A stretch of 38,277 bases of DNA from Patescibacteria group bacterium (GCA_028864875.1 JAGWLV010000004.1:1-38277); one strand, 5' to 3'. Counted from the stretch's first letter, positions 8,165 through 18,338 are shown. The notes: generated by a model not told the origin, from the letters alone. Translations and numbers: made by a program.

Positions 8165-9106
8165 TTATTTGAAGATTTGCGACGAGATGAACGGATCAAT
8201 GCCGGTGCGGGGTGCGGGCTCAACCTTAGTCTCCGCCTTCGCGGTCGGAGTGGCAAGCTGTGCGCTCGCACCTGCCGTCGCCAAGGTCGGCGCCGTGCCG
8301 AAGAGGAAGCGGTTGAGCGCGCTCACAAGGGTGTTCTGCACGCGCTTGACCGCAACGAGGTAGGCCGCAACGAGGCACCAGAGTACCAGGAAGCCCCAGT
8401 AGGCCAGCGTACCCCAGAAGCCCAGATCAAGGCCGGTGTACGGGACCGCGGAGAGCGACACGTATGGCTGGTTTTGCTGCGGGTAGCAGTTGCCATTGAC
8501 CACATAGTAGCCGGCCGGGACCGAGTACTGGTATCCGCCGAGGTTCGGGCAGACGTCGTAGGTCACAGGCTGGTAGGTCTGCGCGTACACCGGATAGCTC
8601 GGGCCGTATACCGGGTAGCTGTAGCTCGGAGCGGAGGGAGAGGAGTAGACGATGGGGGTCGTGTTGGTAACGGTCGTCGGCTGGTTGATGTTCGTGTTGC
8701 AGGCGTTGTTGTTGCAGGTGTTGGTGTTTACGTTCGTGTTCGTGTTGCTGATGCTCGGGATGCCGCTGTAAAAACTCGAGGGCATGTAGCCGTAGCTCGA
8801 AGCGTAGTAGGAGGTCGGGATGTAGCTCGTGGAGTAGCCGTAACCGGTGTCCATAGGAACCCAGTCGGACGAGGGCGCAAAATCAGCATAACCGTAGTCA
8901 GCCGGTGCTTGGTAGGACGGAGCAAAGTCTGCGTAGCCGTAGTCGCCACCATTATCAACCGGGGCAAAGTCTGCGTAGCCGTAGTCGGTAAGATCAGCCG
9001 CATGTGCAAGCGGCGCTACTGCGAACATTGCAAGCGCAAGAACCGCCGCAAAAGCGGTGTTTTTAGAAAAAATGTTAGTAAGCGTATTCATAGAATGTTT
9101 TGCCAA
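8165..9106 (-). CDS. Secreted/membrane tyrosine-rich protein with DYGYADFAP repeats
   Basis: Signal peptide ending AHA-AD, three DYGYADFAP repeats, Y/S/N/T-rich low-complexity middle, C-terminal TM helix (LDLGFWGTLAYWGFLVLWCLVAAYLVAV). ATG at 9091 is an alternative start. Upstream minus-strand promoter TTGACA-16-TATTAT. Confidence 0.8.
   Translation of the reverse strand: MAKHSMNTLTNIFSKNTAFAAVLALAMFAVAPLAHAADLTDYGYADFAPVDNGGDYGYADFAPSYQAPADYGYADFAPSSDWVPMDTGYGYSTSYIPTSYYASSYGYMPSSFYSGIPSISNTNTNVNTNTCNNNACNTNINQPTTVTNTTPIVYSSPSAPSYSYPVYGPSYPVYAQTYQPVTYDVCPNLGGYQYSVPAGYYVVNGNCYPQQNQPYVSLSAVPYTGLDLGFWGTLAYWGFLVLWCLVAAYLVAVKRVQNTLVSALNRFLFGTAPTLATAGASAQLATPTAKAETKVEPAPRTGIDPFISSQIFK
8873..8986 (-). 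repeat. Three copies of a 9-aa DYGYADFAP coding repeat
   Basis: aa 41-49, 55-63 and 70-78 of the 8165-9106 product. Confidence 0.9.
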
Positions 9107-9277
9107 ACCGTATAAAACGGCTTAACGGCGGCAATAATATCACATCTGTTGATAATGTCAATATCCACGCTCCGAACTCAAAACTACAGTCATTTTAAGT
9201 TCAGAGTATGAAAATTGAAGATGGTGTTCGACGGGTGGCTCCTGAGCCAACCCGCCGAAACACTTGTAGAGAGAAAG

Positions 9278-10000
9278 TTATCTGCACACATACCGGTAGC
9301 GTGTGCCGCCGCGGGGCAGAGGTATCGGGTGACTGTAGTCGAACTGCAGTCGCCCGCCCTTCATCTGACAGTCGTCGACATTGCGCTTGTGGTCTGCGAC
9401 CATTTCTATGTCAGCGTGCCGGCCGTGCCTGCGGAAATGCCGCGGGTACGGTTCGTCGCCGTAGCCGCCAGCAATGCGGGTGTTATCCTGCTCTGCCGGC
9501 GGCGGCTCGTCTTGGTCGTCCTGGTTTGCAGCCTGTTCGTCCTTTTCGAGGACGGCCAGCTTTGCAATCGGGCTGGTGCGGTCGGAGTTATTGCAGAAAC
9601 GTCCGACATCACGTTTGACCTGCTCGTAAGTCCGGTCGGAGACATAGGTTTGCGCCTTGTCGCGATCGAGCTTGATGTCGCAGCGGACAAGCATCTTTTC
9701 GAGCGTATCCGCCCGGTAACCGGACGAATCAGTCTCCCAATGCGCCCCGAGGTTTGTTTCAGCCTGGGGTGTTTTGGTCTCAGCCGTCGCCGCGTTCGTG
9801 GTGCCGGCCGGAACCAACTGCTGGGCTTTTTTGTTGAGCCCGTCCATGAGCGCCGCCATTTGGGCATCGCTCATGTGGATAGTGGCAGCATCTTGGGTCG
9901 ACTGGGTGTTGGCCTTGTAGATCTGGATCGAAACCCAGCCGATAATCACGACTGCGGCAACAACGCCGAGAGCCGTGAAGAAGTTAATAACGCGTTGCAT
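9278..10000 (-). CDS. Hypothetical membrane-anchored protein (one N-terminal TM)
   Basis: MQRVINFFTALGVVAAVVIIGWVSIQIYKANTQS...; SD AAGGAG upstream of ATG. Confidence 0.65.
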   Translation of the reverse strand: MQRVINFFTALGVVAAVVIIGWVSIQIYKANTQSTQDAATIHMSDAQMAALMDGLNKKAQQLVPAGTTNAATAETKTPQAETNLGAHWETDSSGYRADTLEKMLVRCDIKLDRDKAQTYVSDRTYEQVKRDVGRFCNNSDRTSPIAKLAVLEKDEQAANQDDQDEPPPAEQDNTRIAGGYGDEPYPRHFRRHGRHADIEMVADHKRNVDDCQMKGGRLQFDYSHPIPLPRGGTRYRYVCR

Positions 10001-10171
10001 TGCCTGCTCTCCTTCTCTCTATTCAATTTGTGCCCGCGGTACATACCGCAAGCGAGGATCATCATCCCCCAACAATCGTTACCGATTGCAGAGAGTCAGC
10101 CGCGCACGAGTTATCGCGCGCACATGACTCGCTACAATACACACTATTTTTCTGAAGACTGTCTGAAGAGC

Positions 10172-10789
10172 CTACTCTGCGTACGCTCCGACAAAGTCCG
10201 CCGTCACAACAAAACGCGTGGACTTGGTGGCGAAGGAGTCGCAGGTCACCAACGTAAGGTGTTTGCCGTCCTGGGGCAAATCAATCACATCTTCCTCGGC
10301 GTTCGCGAGCCGTACACCCACAACGCTGTAGCGATACTCGGTGTCGCTTGAGTACACGCTCACCGTGTCCCCCGCCTTGAGGTCTTGGATGCCGTCGAAG
10401 GTCTTGTACGCCCGGTTGTGGACGATGGGGAGGTAGGAGCTATGTCCGAAGATGAGCACCGTGCCGTCGACCCCCAACAGATTGCTTGTGGGGTAGCGCA
10501 CTGCGCCTTTGAGCAGGTCTTGGTCCATCACATCTATGCTCGTTGTGGCAGGGTTGCTCACAGCAGAGTCGAGATTGATGGACTTCGCGACGATGTGCAC
10601 CGGCTCTTGCGGAGTTTGCACGCTGACCGGCGTGGTGTGCGGTATGTCCGCAACACTCGGCGACGAGTCGTCCGGTGTCATCCCGACAAGCGAGAGGAAC
10701 GCGTACGTGATGAAGAAGAGCGCAATAAACGTCGCTGCAAATGCGACCGGACGCTCCATCACTCCACCTATGACTCCTTTCTCTGTCAT
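10172..10789 (-). CDS. Sortase (class D/E-like transpeptidase)
   Basis: N-terminal TM; catalytic His in TVLIFGHSSYLP, Cys in LTLVTCDSF, Arg in KSTRFVVTA. Alternative start at 10759 preceded by GGTGGAG. Confidence 0.88.
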   Translation of the reverse strand: MTEKGVIGGVMERPVAFAATFIALFFITYAFLSLVGMTPDDSSPSVADIPHTTPVSVQTPQEPVHIVAKSINLDSAVSNPATTSIDVMDQDLLKGAVRYPTSNLLGVDGTVLIFGHSSYLPIVHNRAYKTFDGIQDLKAGDTVSVYSSDTEYRYSVVGVRLANAEEDVIDLPQDGKHLTLVTCDSFATKSTRFVVTADFVGAYAE

Positions 10790-10900
10790 CAGCTTGTGCC
10801 TTTGTGCCCTACTATAGGCTGCTTTTCAAGGGCTTTGCACAACACTACCCCAAAGACTAAATTTTGTCAAGACGACGCATTCCACAATAGTTTTCAAAGC

Positions 10901-10929
10901 TTGACAAGCTACAGGGCCCGTGGTAGGGT
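10901..10929 (+). promoter_or_regulatory. Sigma70-type promoter
   Basis: TTGACA(10901-10906)-17 nt-TAGGGT(10924-10929), 10 nt before ATG 10940. Confidence 0.75.
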
Positions 10930-10939
10930 GCTCACCGTT

Positions 10940-12070
10940 ATGACATTTAAAGAAAACCTCTTGCGCGTGGTCGCGGTGATAGGCCTTTTGGCCGTCATCC
11001 TTTTGGGCGCATGGGGCATTATTCAAATCGGCCTTGCGCTCCCCGGCTTTTTTGCGGGCCTCGGGGGCTCCAGCTCCCCCGCCTCCGCGGCCAAGGAGTC
11101 GCTCGTTATGAGCCTCCCCGCCTCGGTCCAAGCCGGCTCGACGTTTAACATCAACTGGCACCACTCCGGCGAGCAGGGTGCGTATTCCTACGCGCTTTCC
11201 TACTCGTGTGCTTCGGGCGTGTCCTTCAAAGCCCCTGTCCCGACCGGCGGCTCTCAGGCGGTCAAGTGCGACACGCCGTTTAATTACATCCAAGCGTCGA
11301 CCTCGATGCCGCTCACCGCGGTGTACACCGGCGCTTCGCCCGCGAGTGTGACCTTTACCGTCGCGGCAATCAGACTCGACACGGGCACCGTGAGTGCGAC
11401 CGCAACAGGCGCGACAAATGTCTCTGCAGCGCCCAAGAAAACTCCTACTCCCGCCAAGAGTACGTCGTACAGTTCGGGCTTGTACACTGCGAGCTCGCAC
11501 ACGACCAACCTCTACGGCTACCCGGACCTCGCGGTGCAGATTACTTCGGCACAGAGCACTGCGGGCAATGTGACGGTGCACTTTGTTGTGTCGAACATCG
11601 GCACCAATGCCGTGGACAACTGGAGTTTCGTGGCAAACCTCCCCGTGGTCGTCAACGGTTCTATGCAGTACCCTTCGGGCCCGCAACGCACACTCTACCC
11701 GGGTGACAAGATTGCCTTTACGCTCTCCTATTCGGGCGCCGTGCAAAACCAGTACCCGTACAACCAGTACCAGAGCGGCTATCCCGCTTATTACAACCAG
11801 GGCTTCCCCTACAACAACAATACATACACCGGCGACTGCACCAACGCGACCTACTTCCCCTGCAGCCAGACGTACTACTACGGCGGCCCGGGCACATGCA
11901 ATATGTATGGCCCGTGCAACACGGTGCCCGCCTACCTCTACGGCTATCCGCAAAACGGCTACGGCTACAACCAACCGCAAACAATCAACATTACCGTCGA
12001 TCCGTATAACCAAGTCCCCGAAGCCAACAAGGTCAACAACACGGCCTCCGCGACCTACATCGCCTACTAA
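10940..12070 (+). CDS. Membrane-anchored CARDB-like protein with Tyr/Asn/Pro-rich insert
   Basis: MTFKENLLRVVAVIGLLAVILLGAWGIIQ TM; YPDLAVQITSAQSTAGNVTVHFVVSNIGTNAV...INITVDPYNQVPEANKVNNTASATY is CARDB-like, interrupted by a ~85-aa Tyr-rich segment. Confidence 0.75.
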   Translation: MTFKENLLRVVAVIGLLAVILLGAWGIIQIGLALPGFFAGLGGSSSPASAAKESLVMSLPASVQAGSTFNINWHHSGEQGAYSYALSYSCASGVSFKAPVPTGGSQAVKCDTPFNYIQASTSMPLTAVYTGASPASVTFTVAAIRLDTGTVSATATGATNVSAAPKKTPTPAKSTSYSSGLYTASSHTTNLYGYPDLAVQITSAQSTAGNVTVHFVVSNIGTNAVDNWSFVANLPVVVNGSMQYPSGPQRTLYPGDKIAFTLSYSGAVQNQYPYNQYQSGYPAYYNQGFPYNNNTYTGDCTNATYFPCSQTYYYGGPGTCNMYGPCNTVPAYLYGYPQNGYGYNQPQTINITVDPYNQVPEANKVNNTASATYIAY

Positions 12071-12100
12071 CAAAACCCCCGCCGAGGCGGGGGTTTTGTT

Positions 12101-12103
<3 letters not shown>
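12069..12103. terminator. Bidirectional terminator between convergent genes
   Basis: AACAAAACCCCCGCC-GAG-GCGGGGGTTTTGTT. Confidence 0.9.
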
Positions 12104-14227
<2,124 letters not shown>

Positions 14228-14286
14228 CTAGCAAATTTCAGTCCTTTTTGGAAGCCAAAAATGGGTATAACATGAGCGTCCAATAC

Positions 14287-14352
14287 TTGCCAAAAAGCAA
14301 ATTATGTGCTAGCATTTTAGCGGCTGAAATCGCGTACTGAAGGAGGTTTCCC
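14287..14352 (+). promoter_or_regulatory. Promoter and leader with CGGCTG motif, plus SD
   Basis: TTGCCA(14287-14292)-17 nt-TAGCAT(14310-14315)-5 nt-CGGCTG(14321-14326)...AAGGAGG-6 nt-ATG(14353). Confidence 0.75.
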
Positions 14353-14970
14353 ATGCGATTTAAACCGCTCCTATGTGCGCTCGCTCTTCTGAGCGCGTTG
14401 TGCACATCCGCCAGTGCGGAAGTGTACTTCCGAGACCACGACATCAACGCTGTTCCCCACTCGATGTACATCGATAACGAGGGTGACAACGGTGGAAGGA
14501 TCTTGGAATATGTCTACTTCTTCACTCTGCTTGCGAAAGTGGGTGGCAACGTATATGTCGACGGGCCATGTGCCTCAGCATGTACACTCATGCTGGGTAT
14601 TGTTCCGCTCCGGAACATCCACTTGACTGGAAACGCACGGTTTATATTCCACGAGCCATACAGTGTCGGTTTATTTGGTTCTACCCAAACCGATCCTGTC
14701 GCGACCTTGCAGTTCACTCAGCTCTATCCTGAATGGGTACGTGGAGCGCTGCTGCGCAAAGGCGGACTCAACGGGGTGGATAACTACATCACCCTCGCGG
14801 GCCCGGAACTCAAGACCCTCTTCGCGTCAGCTGTGCGCAAAAAAGCATCCGGTAAAACGTACGAGCCGATTGAGCTCTTCGCAAGGACAAAAAAAGTTCT
14901 GCCGGCACATGTTCCGCTCCCCAAGCCCCGGCCCAAGGAGCGTCCGTTCAGCGCACATCAGCTCTATTGA
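14353..14970 (+). CDS. Secreted ClpP/crotonase-fold-like protein (putative periplasmic serine peptidase-like)
   Basis: Signal peptide MRFKPLLCALALLSALCTSASA; GGNVYVDGPCASACTLMLGIVPLRNIHLTGNARFIFHEPY resembles secreted ClpP-like proteins with CxSACT Ser motif and downstream His. Confidence 0.6.
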   Translation: MRFKPLLCALALLSALCTSASAEVYFRDHDINAVPHSMYIDNEGDNGGRILEYVYFFTLLAKVGGNVYVDGPCASACTLMLGIVPLRNIHLTGNARFIFHEPYSVGLFGSTQTDPVATLQFTQLYPEWVRGALLRKGGLNGVDNYITLAGPELKTLFASAVRKKASGKTYEPIELFARTKKVLPAHVPLPKPRPKERPFSAHQLY

Positions 14971-14985
14971 GCTTGGTAACTGTAA

Positions 14986-15015
14986 AACCTCGCCCCTATC
15001 GGGCGAGGTTTTTGT
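14986..15015 (+). terminator. Rho-independent terminator
   Basis: AACCTCGCCC(14986-14995)/GGGCGAGGTT(15001-15010), T run. Confidence 0.9.
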
Positions 15016-15019
15016 ATGG

Positions 15020-15056
15020 TATGGTGAAAAACGGCTGAAGATATTTGGAGTGTGCC
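15020..15056 (+). promoter_or_regulatory. Leader with CGGCTG motif, plus SD
   Basis: TATGGT(15020-15025)-6 nt-CGGCTG(15032-15037)...TTGGAG-6 nt-ATG(15057). Confidence 0.55.
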
Positions 15057-15308
15057 ATGCGAATCTCCCCCCTGCTCTCTTTGAGTGCCGGAGTTCTCGC
15101 TGCTCTGTATGCTGGTGATGCATCAGCTGAAAAGTACGCTGCATCCGCTCCGTGCGGCTCTGCGGAGTGCCTCGCGTACTACTGGGTGCCGATCAAACGA
15201 GTGACGGTGGCTTGGAATCCACCCCAGCGGGTGGCCCTACCTTGGCCCGGTGACAGGGTGACGCTCCCGCGGCCCGCCCCATATGCGATACGTAAACGCT
15301 CAAAATGA
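15057..15308 (+). CDS. Small secreted protein (83 aa)
   Basis: MRISPLLSLSAGVLAALYAGDASA signal peptide, short Pro-rich mature part; own promoter/SD and terminator. Confidence 0.6.
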   Translation: MRISPLLSLSAGVLAALYAGDASAEKYAASAPCGSAECLAYYWVPIKRVTVAWNPPQRVALPWPGDRVTLPRPAPYAIRKRSK

Positions 15309-15311
15309 CAG

Positions 15312-15350
15312 AAAACCCCGCCCCAAGTAACTCGAAGGGTGGGGTTTTTG
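15312..15350. terminator. Bidirectional terminator
   Basis: AAAACCCCGCCC(15312-15323)/GGGTGGGGTTTT(15337-15348). Confidence 0.85.
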
Positions 15351-15353
15351 TAT

Positions 15354-17573
15354 TTAGCGTATCTCGAAGCCTTTTTGTTTGAGTGCCGCGGATACTTTTT
15401 CCATAACCGCGTTGACCTCGGCCTCGGTGAGCGTGCGCTCGAAGGATTGAAAGACAACGTGGTAGGCCACACTCACCCGTCCGGCTTTTTCGAACCGGTC
15501 AAATTGCGAGATTGTTTGCGCCCACTCCCCCGCTAGCGTTTGTATGTCCCTCGCTACGGCCGCCTCGTCGGTACCTGCGGGCACCCACATCGCAATGTCG
15601 CGGACGATGTACGGGAATTTTGAAAACGGTTTGTACTGCACGCCCTCCGGAGTCCGATATGATATATCATAACGCTCGCCCGCTACCGGTTTAAGTTCAT
15701 GCTCTTCTATTTTCCCTCCCTCGACAGCCGTGCCGAGCACCGTGCGCTCCCCTCCCCCTTTCCACACAGCGCCGACTTCAAAAAGCTTTATTTCTTTGAG
15801 CCCGAGGAGTTCTTTGGTGCGGACGTTGCGCCCGAGCGCCTCGACAAGTCCGGGTACAAGGCTCGTGCGCAGGTACGGGCGTTCGCCGCCCACTTTGTTG
15901 AGCACCTCGACCTCGCCCGCGTCGGCAAAGACCGCTGTATAAATTTCGCTGTAGCCTTGTGTAATAAGTTGTGCGCGAGCTTGCTGTGCCGCGGCGAACA
16001 TGGGGTTGATGGCCGGCGGTTGCGAAGCGGATGGCAGCGGCGTGCCTGGAATCTTTTCGTACCCCACCATACGCGCGACTTCCTCTATCAAATCTTCGGT
16101 TATACGCAGATCGAGCCTTTCAAACGGAATATCAATCACAAAGTGCGGAGTCTGCGCCTCCCACACACGCCGCCAACCCACGATAGTTTTAAAACTCGAG
16201 CTGTTTTTTATATCTTCAATAACTACACCTGACTTCGCTTTGGTGGCATGTATCACCTTCCCTCCGCCGAGATAGAGGCCCACATGGTCGACGCCCTGCG
16301 GCACCTTCGTGCCGCGCAAGTACTGCACGCTCTCGTAACGGATTTTACCTACGTCCGAGTTTGAAAAGACTAAATCCCCCGGCTGCGCGTCTTTCTCTTC
16401 TATCGGTTGTCCCCATACAAACTGATCGACCGATAGACTCGGCATCGCAATCCCCGCCTGCACGTAGAGGTAGTTGGTGAGTGATGAACAGGAAAATGTT
16501 TTAGGCGCGTCGGTGCGGATGCCGCTGTCATATTTATATGTTGCCCCGACCAAAGACGGTGCCGCCTCGACAACGTGCTGTGCCGGACTTTTGACTTGTT
16601 TGTACGCCCATCCGAAGCGCTTAAACACATCTTCTACATCGGCATCGCTCAAGGTGAGACCGAGTACGGAATTTATTTGCTGCGTTGAAACACCGACTTT
16701 GTACACCCAGTCGCTGCGCCCCGGGTATTTGTCGACAAAGCCCTCGAGAGTGCCGCCCGCGATTGAAAGAATGACATTGACCGCCTGTTGCATCGCATAG
16801 CCGCAGAGCTCCGGCGAAAGTTCCTGCTCGAAGCGCGTCGAGGCATCGGTGCGCAACTTGAGCGCCTGGGCCGCCTTGCGCACTACTGCGCCCGCAAAGT
16901 TCGCCGACTCGAGTACGATATCGGTCGTCGATTCGTCTATGGCCGCGGGCAAGCCACCCTTGACCCCCGCAATGCCGATGGGGGCGTCCCCTGCGGTGAT
17001 GACGAGCATGCTCGGTGAGAGTGTGTAGGACTTTTGGTCGAGCGCGACCATCGCCTCGCCTTGATGCGCGAGGCGCACGCCGAGCGCAAGCGAGCCGAGC
17101 TTTTTTGCATCAAACGCATGCATCGGCTGGCCGAGGTTGAACATAACCAGGTTCGTCGCATCAACAACGTTGTTTATGGGCCGCTGGCCTATAGCCTCCA
17201 GGCTCGCTTTAAGCCAGTCGGGGCTCGGGCCCACTTTGACCCCTTTGATGTACCCCGCGATGTAGCGACGGCAGAGCTCGGAGTCTGCAATTGCAACACT
17301 CACCCCTGTTGCCTGTTTTGAAAAATCTATTTTGTAGTTGAACGGGTCGTTTTCTTTATTCAGCGGCAATTGCAAAATCGCCGAGAGCTCTTTGGCTATG
17401 CCGCGGTGGCCGAGGCAATCGTGTCCGCGGTTGGGCGTCACTTTAATATCTATCACCTCGCCCTCGACCCCCTCGACTTCAAACGCGTGCTCGTTTATAG
17501 CGCGCGCGGTAGCCTCCACGCCGGGAAGCTTCCCATTCAAATAATTATTGAGCCACGGGTAATAGACTTTCAT
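15354..17573 (-). CDS. pheT: Phenylalanyl-tRNA synthetase beta subunit with inserted NlpC/P60 domain and no EMAP/OB tRNA-binding domain
   Basis: GEVIDIKVTPNRGHDCLGHRGIAKELSAI (B1), B3/B4 (QRPINNVVDATNLVMFNLGQPMHAFDAKK), split B5 (VSTQQINSVLGLTLSDADVEDVFKRFGW ... DIPFERLDLRITEDLIEEVARMVGYEKIP), catalytic-like region, FDX-ACB C-terminus. Start ATG at 17573. Confidence 0.93.
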   Translation of the reverse strand: MKVYYPWLNNYLNGKLPGVEATARAINEHAFEVEGVEGEVIDIKVTPNRGHDCLGHRGIAKELSAILQLPLNKENDPFNYKIDFSKQATGVSVAIADSELCRRYIAGYIKGVKVGPSPDWLKASLEAIGQRPINNVVDATNLVMFNLGQPMHAFDAKKLGSLALGVRLAHQGEAMVALDQKSYTLSPSMLVITAGDAPIGIAGVKGGLPAAIDESTTDIVLESANFAGAVVRKAAQALKLRTDASTRFEQELSPELCGYAMQQAVNVILSIAGGTLEGFVDKYPGRSDWVYKVGVSTQQINSVLGLTLSDADVEDVFKRFGWAYKQVKSPAQHVVEAAPSLVGATYKYDSGIRTDAPKTFSCSSLTNYLYVQAGIAMPSLSVDQFVWGQPIEEKDAQPGDLVFSNSDVGKIRYESVQYLRGTKVPQGVDHVGLYLGGGKVIHATKAKSGVVIEDIKNSSSFKTIVGWRRVWEAQTPHFVIDIPFERLDLRITEDLIEEVARMVGYEKIPGTPLPSASQPPAINPMFAAAQQARAQLITQGYSEIYTAVFADAGEVEVLNKVGGERPYLRTSLVPGLVEALGRNVRTKELLGLKEIKLFEVGAVWKGGGERTVLGTAVEGGKIEEHELKPVAGERYDISYRTPEGVQYKPFSKFPYIVRDIAMWVPAGTDEAAVARDIQTLAGEWAQTISQFDRFEKAGRVSVAYHVVFQSFERTLTEAEVNAVMEKVSAALKQKGFEIR
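16152..16589 (-). other. NlpC/P60 cysteine-peptidase domain nested inside pheT
   Basis: APSLVGATYKYDSG...TFSCSSLTNYLYVQAGIAMPSLSVDQFVWGQPIEEKDAQPGDLVFSNSD...GVDHVGLYLGGGKVIHATKAKSGVVIEDI. Cys362 (16488-16490), His430, His442 fit the Cys/His/polar triad. Confidence 0.9.
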
Positions 17574-17575
17574 TA

Positions 17576-18331
17576 CTAGAATTGATGTATGAAGCGCAGG
17601 TCGCCGCTGTGCATGAGGCGCACGTCGTCGATGCCCCACTTGAGCATCGCGAGCCGGTCGAGACCCATGCCGAAAGCCCACCCCCGGAAGCGCTGTGGGT
17701 CAACGCCGGAGTTGTTGAGCACGTTCGGGTGCACCATGCCCGCACCCATGATTTCGATCCACTTGTTGCGGAGCTTCTCCGGTGTGTTGTCTCCCGTGAG
17801 CCGCATGCTGACCTCAAGCCCCGGCTCGACAAAGGGGAAGTACGACGGGCGGAACTCAATTTCGACCGAGCCCTTAAAGAGCCGCTCAAAAAATTGCGTG
17901 AGCGTCCACTTGAGGTGCGCAAGCGTGATGTCCTCGCCCACCGCCAAGCCTTCGAGTTGATAGAACTCGGCCTCATGAGTCATGTCGGTCGCCTCGTTGC
18001 GGAACACTTTGCCCGCACAAATCATCCGGTAGGGCGGCGGGACGCCTTCCTTAATCTTCCCCTCCATGTAGCGGATCTGGGCGTTGCTCGTGTGCGTGCG
18101 CAATACGCCCTGGGTACCCTTGAGATAAAACGTGTCCTGCATGTCGCGCGCGGGGTGCTCTGCGGGGACGTTGAGTGCGTCGAAGTTGTACCACTCGGTC
18201 TCCAAAAGCGGCCCCTCGCCGAACTCGAACCCCAGGTCATAAAAAATAGCGTTGGCCTGTGCGATGAGCTGCGAGACGGGGTGGAGGTGGCCCGCGGGGG
18301 CACTTTGGCCTTCATTTAACGCACTTTTCAT
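17576..18331 (-). CDS. pheS: Phenylalanyl-tRNA synthetase alpha subunit (lacks N-terminal coiled coil)
   Basis: GHLHPVSQLIAQANAIFYDLGFEFGEGPLLETEWYNFDALNVPAEHPARDMQDTFYL, FEPLE-like SYFPFVEPGLEVS, GAGMVHPNVL, GWAFGMGLDRLAML. Confidence 0.95.
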   Translation of the reverse strand: MKSALNEGQSAPAGHLHPVSQLIAQANAIFYDLGFEFGEGPLLETEWYNFDALNVPAEHPARDMQDTFYLKGTQGVLRTHTSNAQIRYMEGKIKEGVPPPYRMICAGKVFRNEATDMTHEAEFYQLEGLAVGEDITLAHLKWTLTQFFERLFKGSVEIEFRPSYFPFVEPGLEVSMRLTGDNTPEKLRNKWIEIMGAGMVHPNVLNNSGVDPQRFRGWAFGMGLDRLAMLKWGIDDVRLMHSGDLRFIHQF

Positions 18332-18338
18332 GAATGCC

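Noticed and set aside
8873-8986. Possible CRISPR-like or tandem DNA repeat
   Set aside because: Repeat period is short and coding (DYGYADFAP units in frame); no conserved repeat/spacer structure or cas genes.
8177-9115. 312-aa plus-strand ORF
   Set aside because: Antisense to the repeat protein 8165-9106, whose signal peptide, TM helix and repeats make coherent protein sense.
10826-12073. 415-aa minus-strand ORF
   Set aside because: Antisense to the signal-anchored CARDB-like gene, which has a clear promoter; Arg/Val-rich translation typical of a shadow frame.
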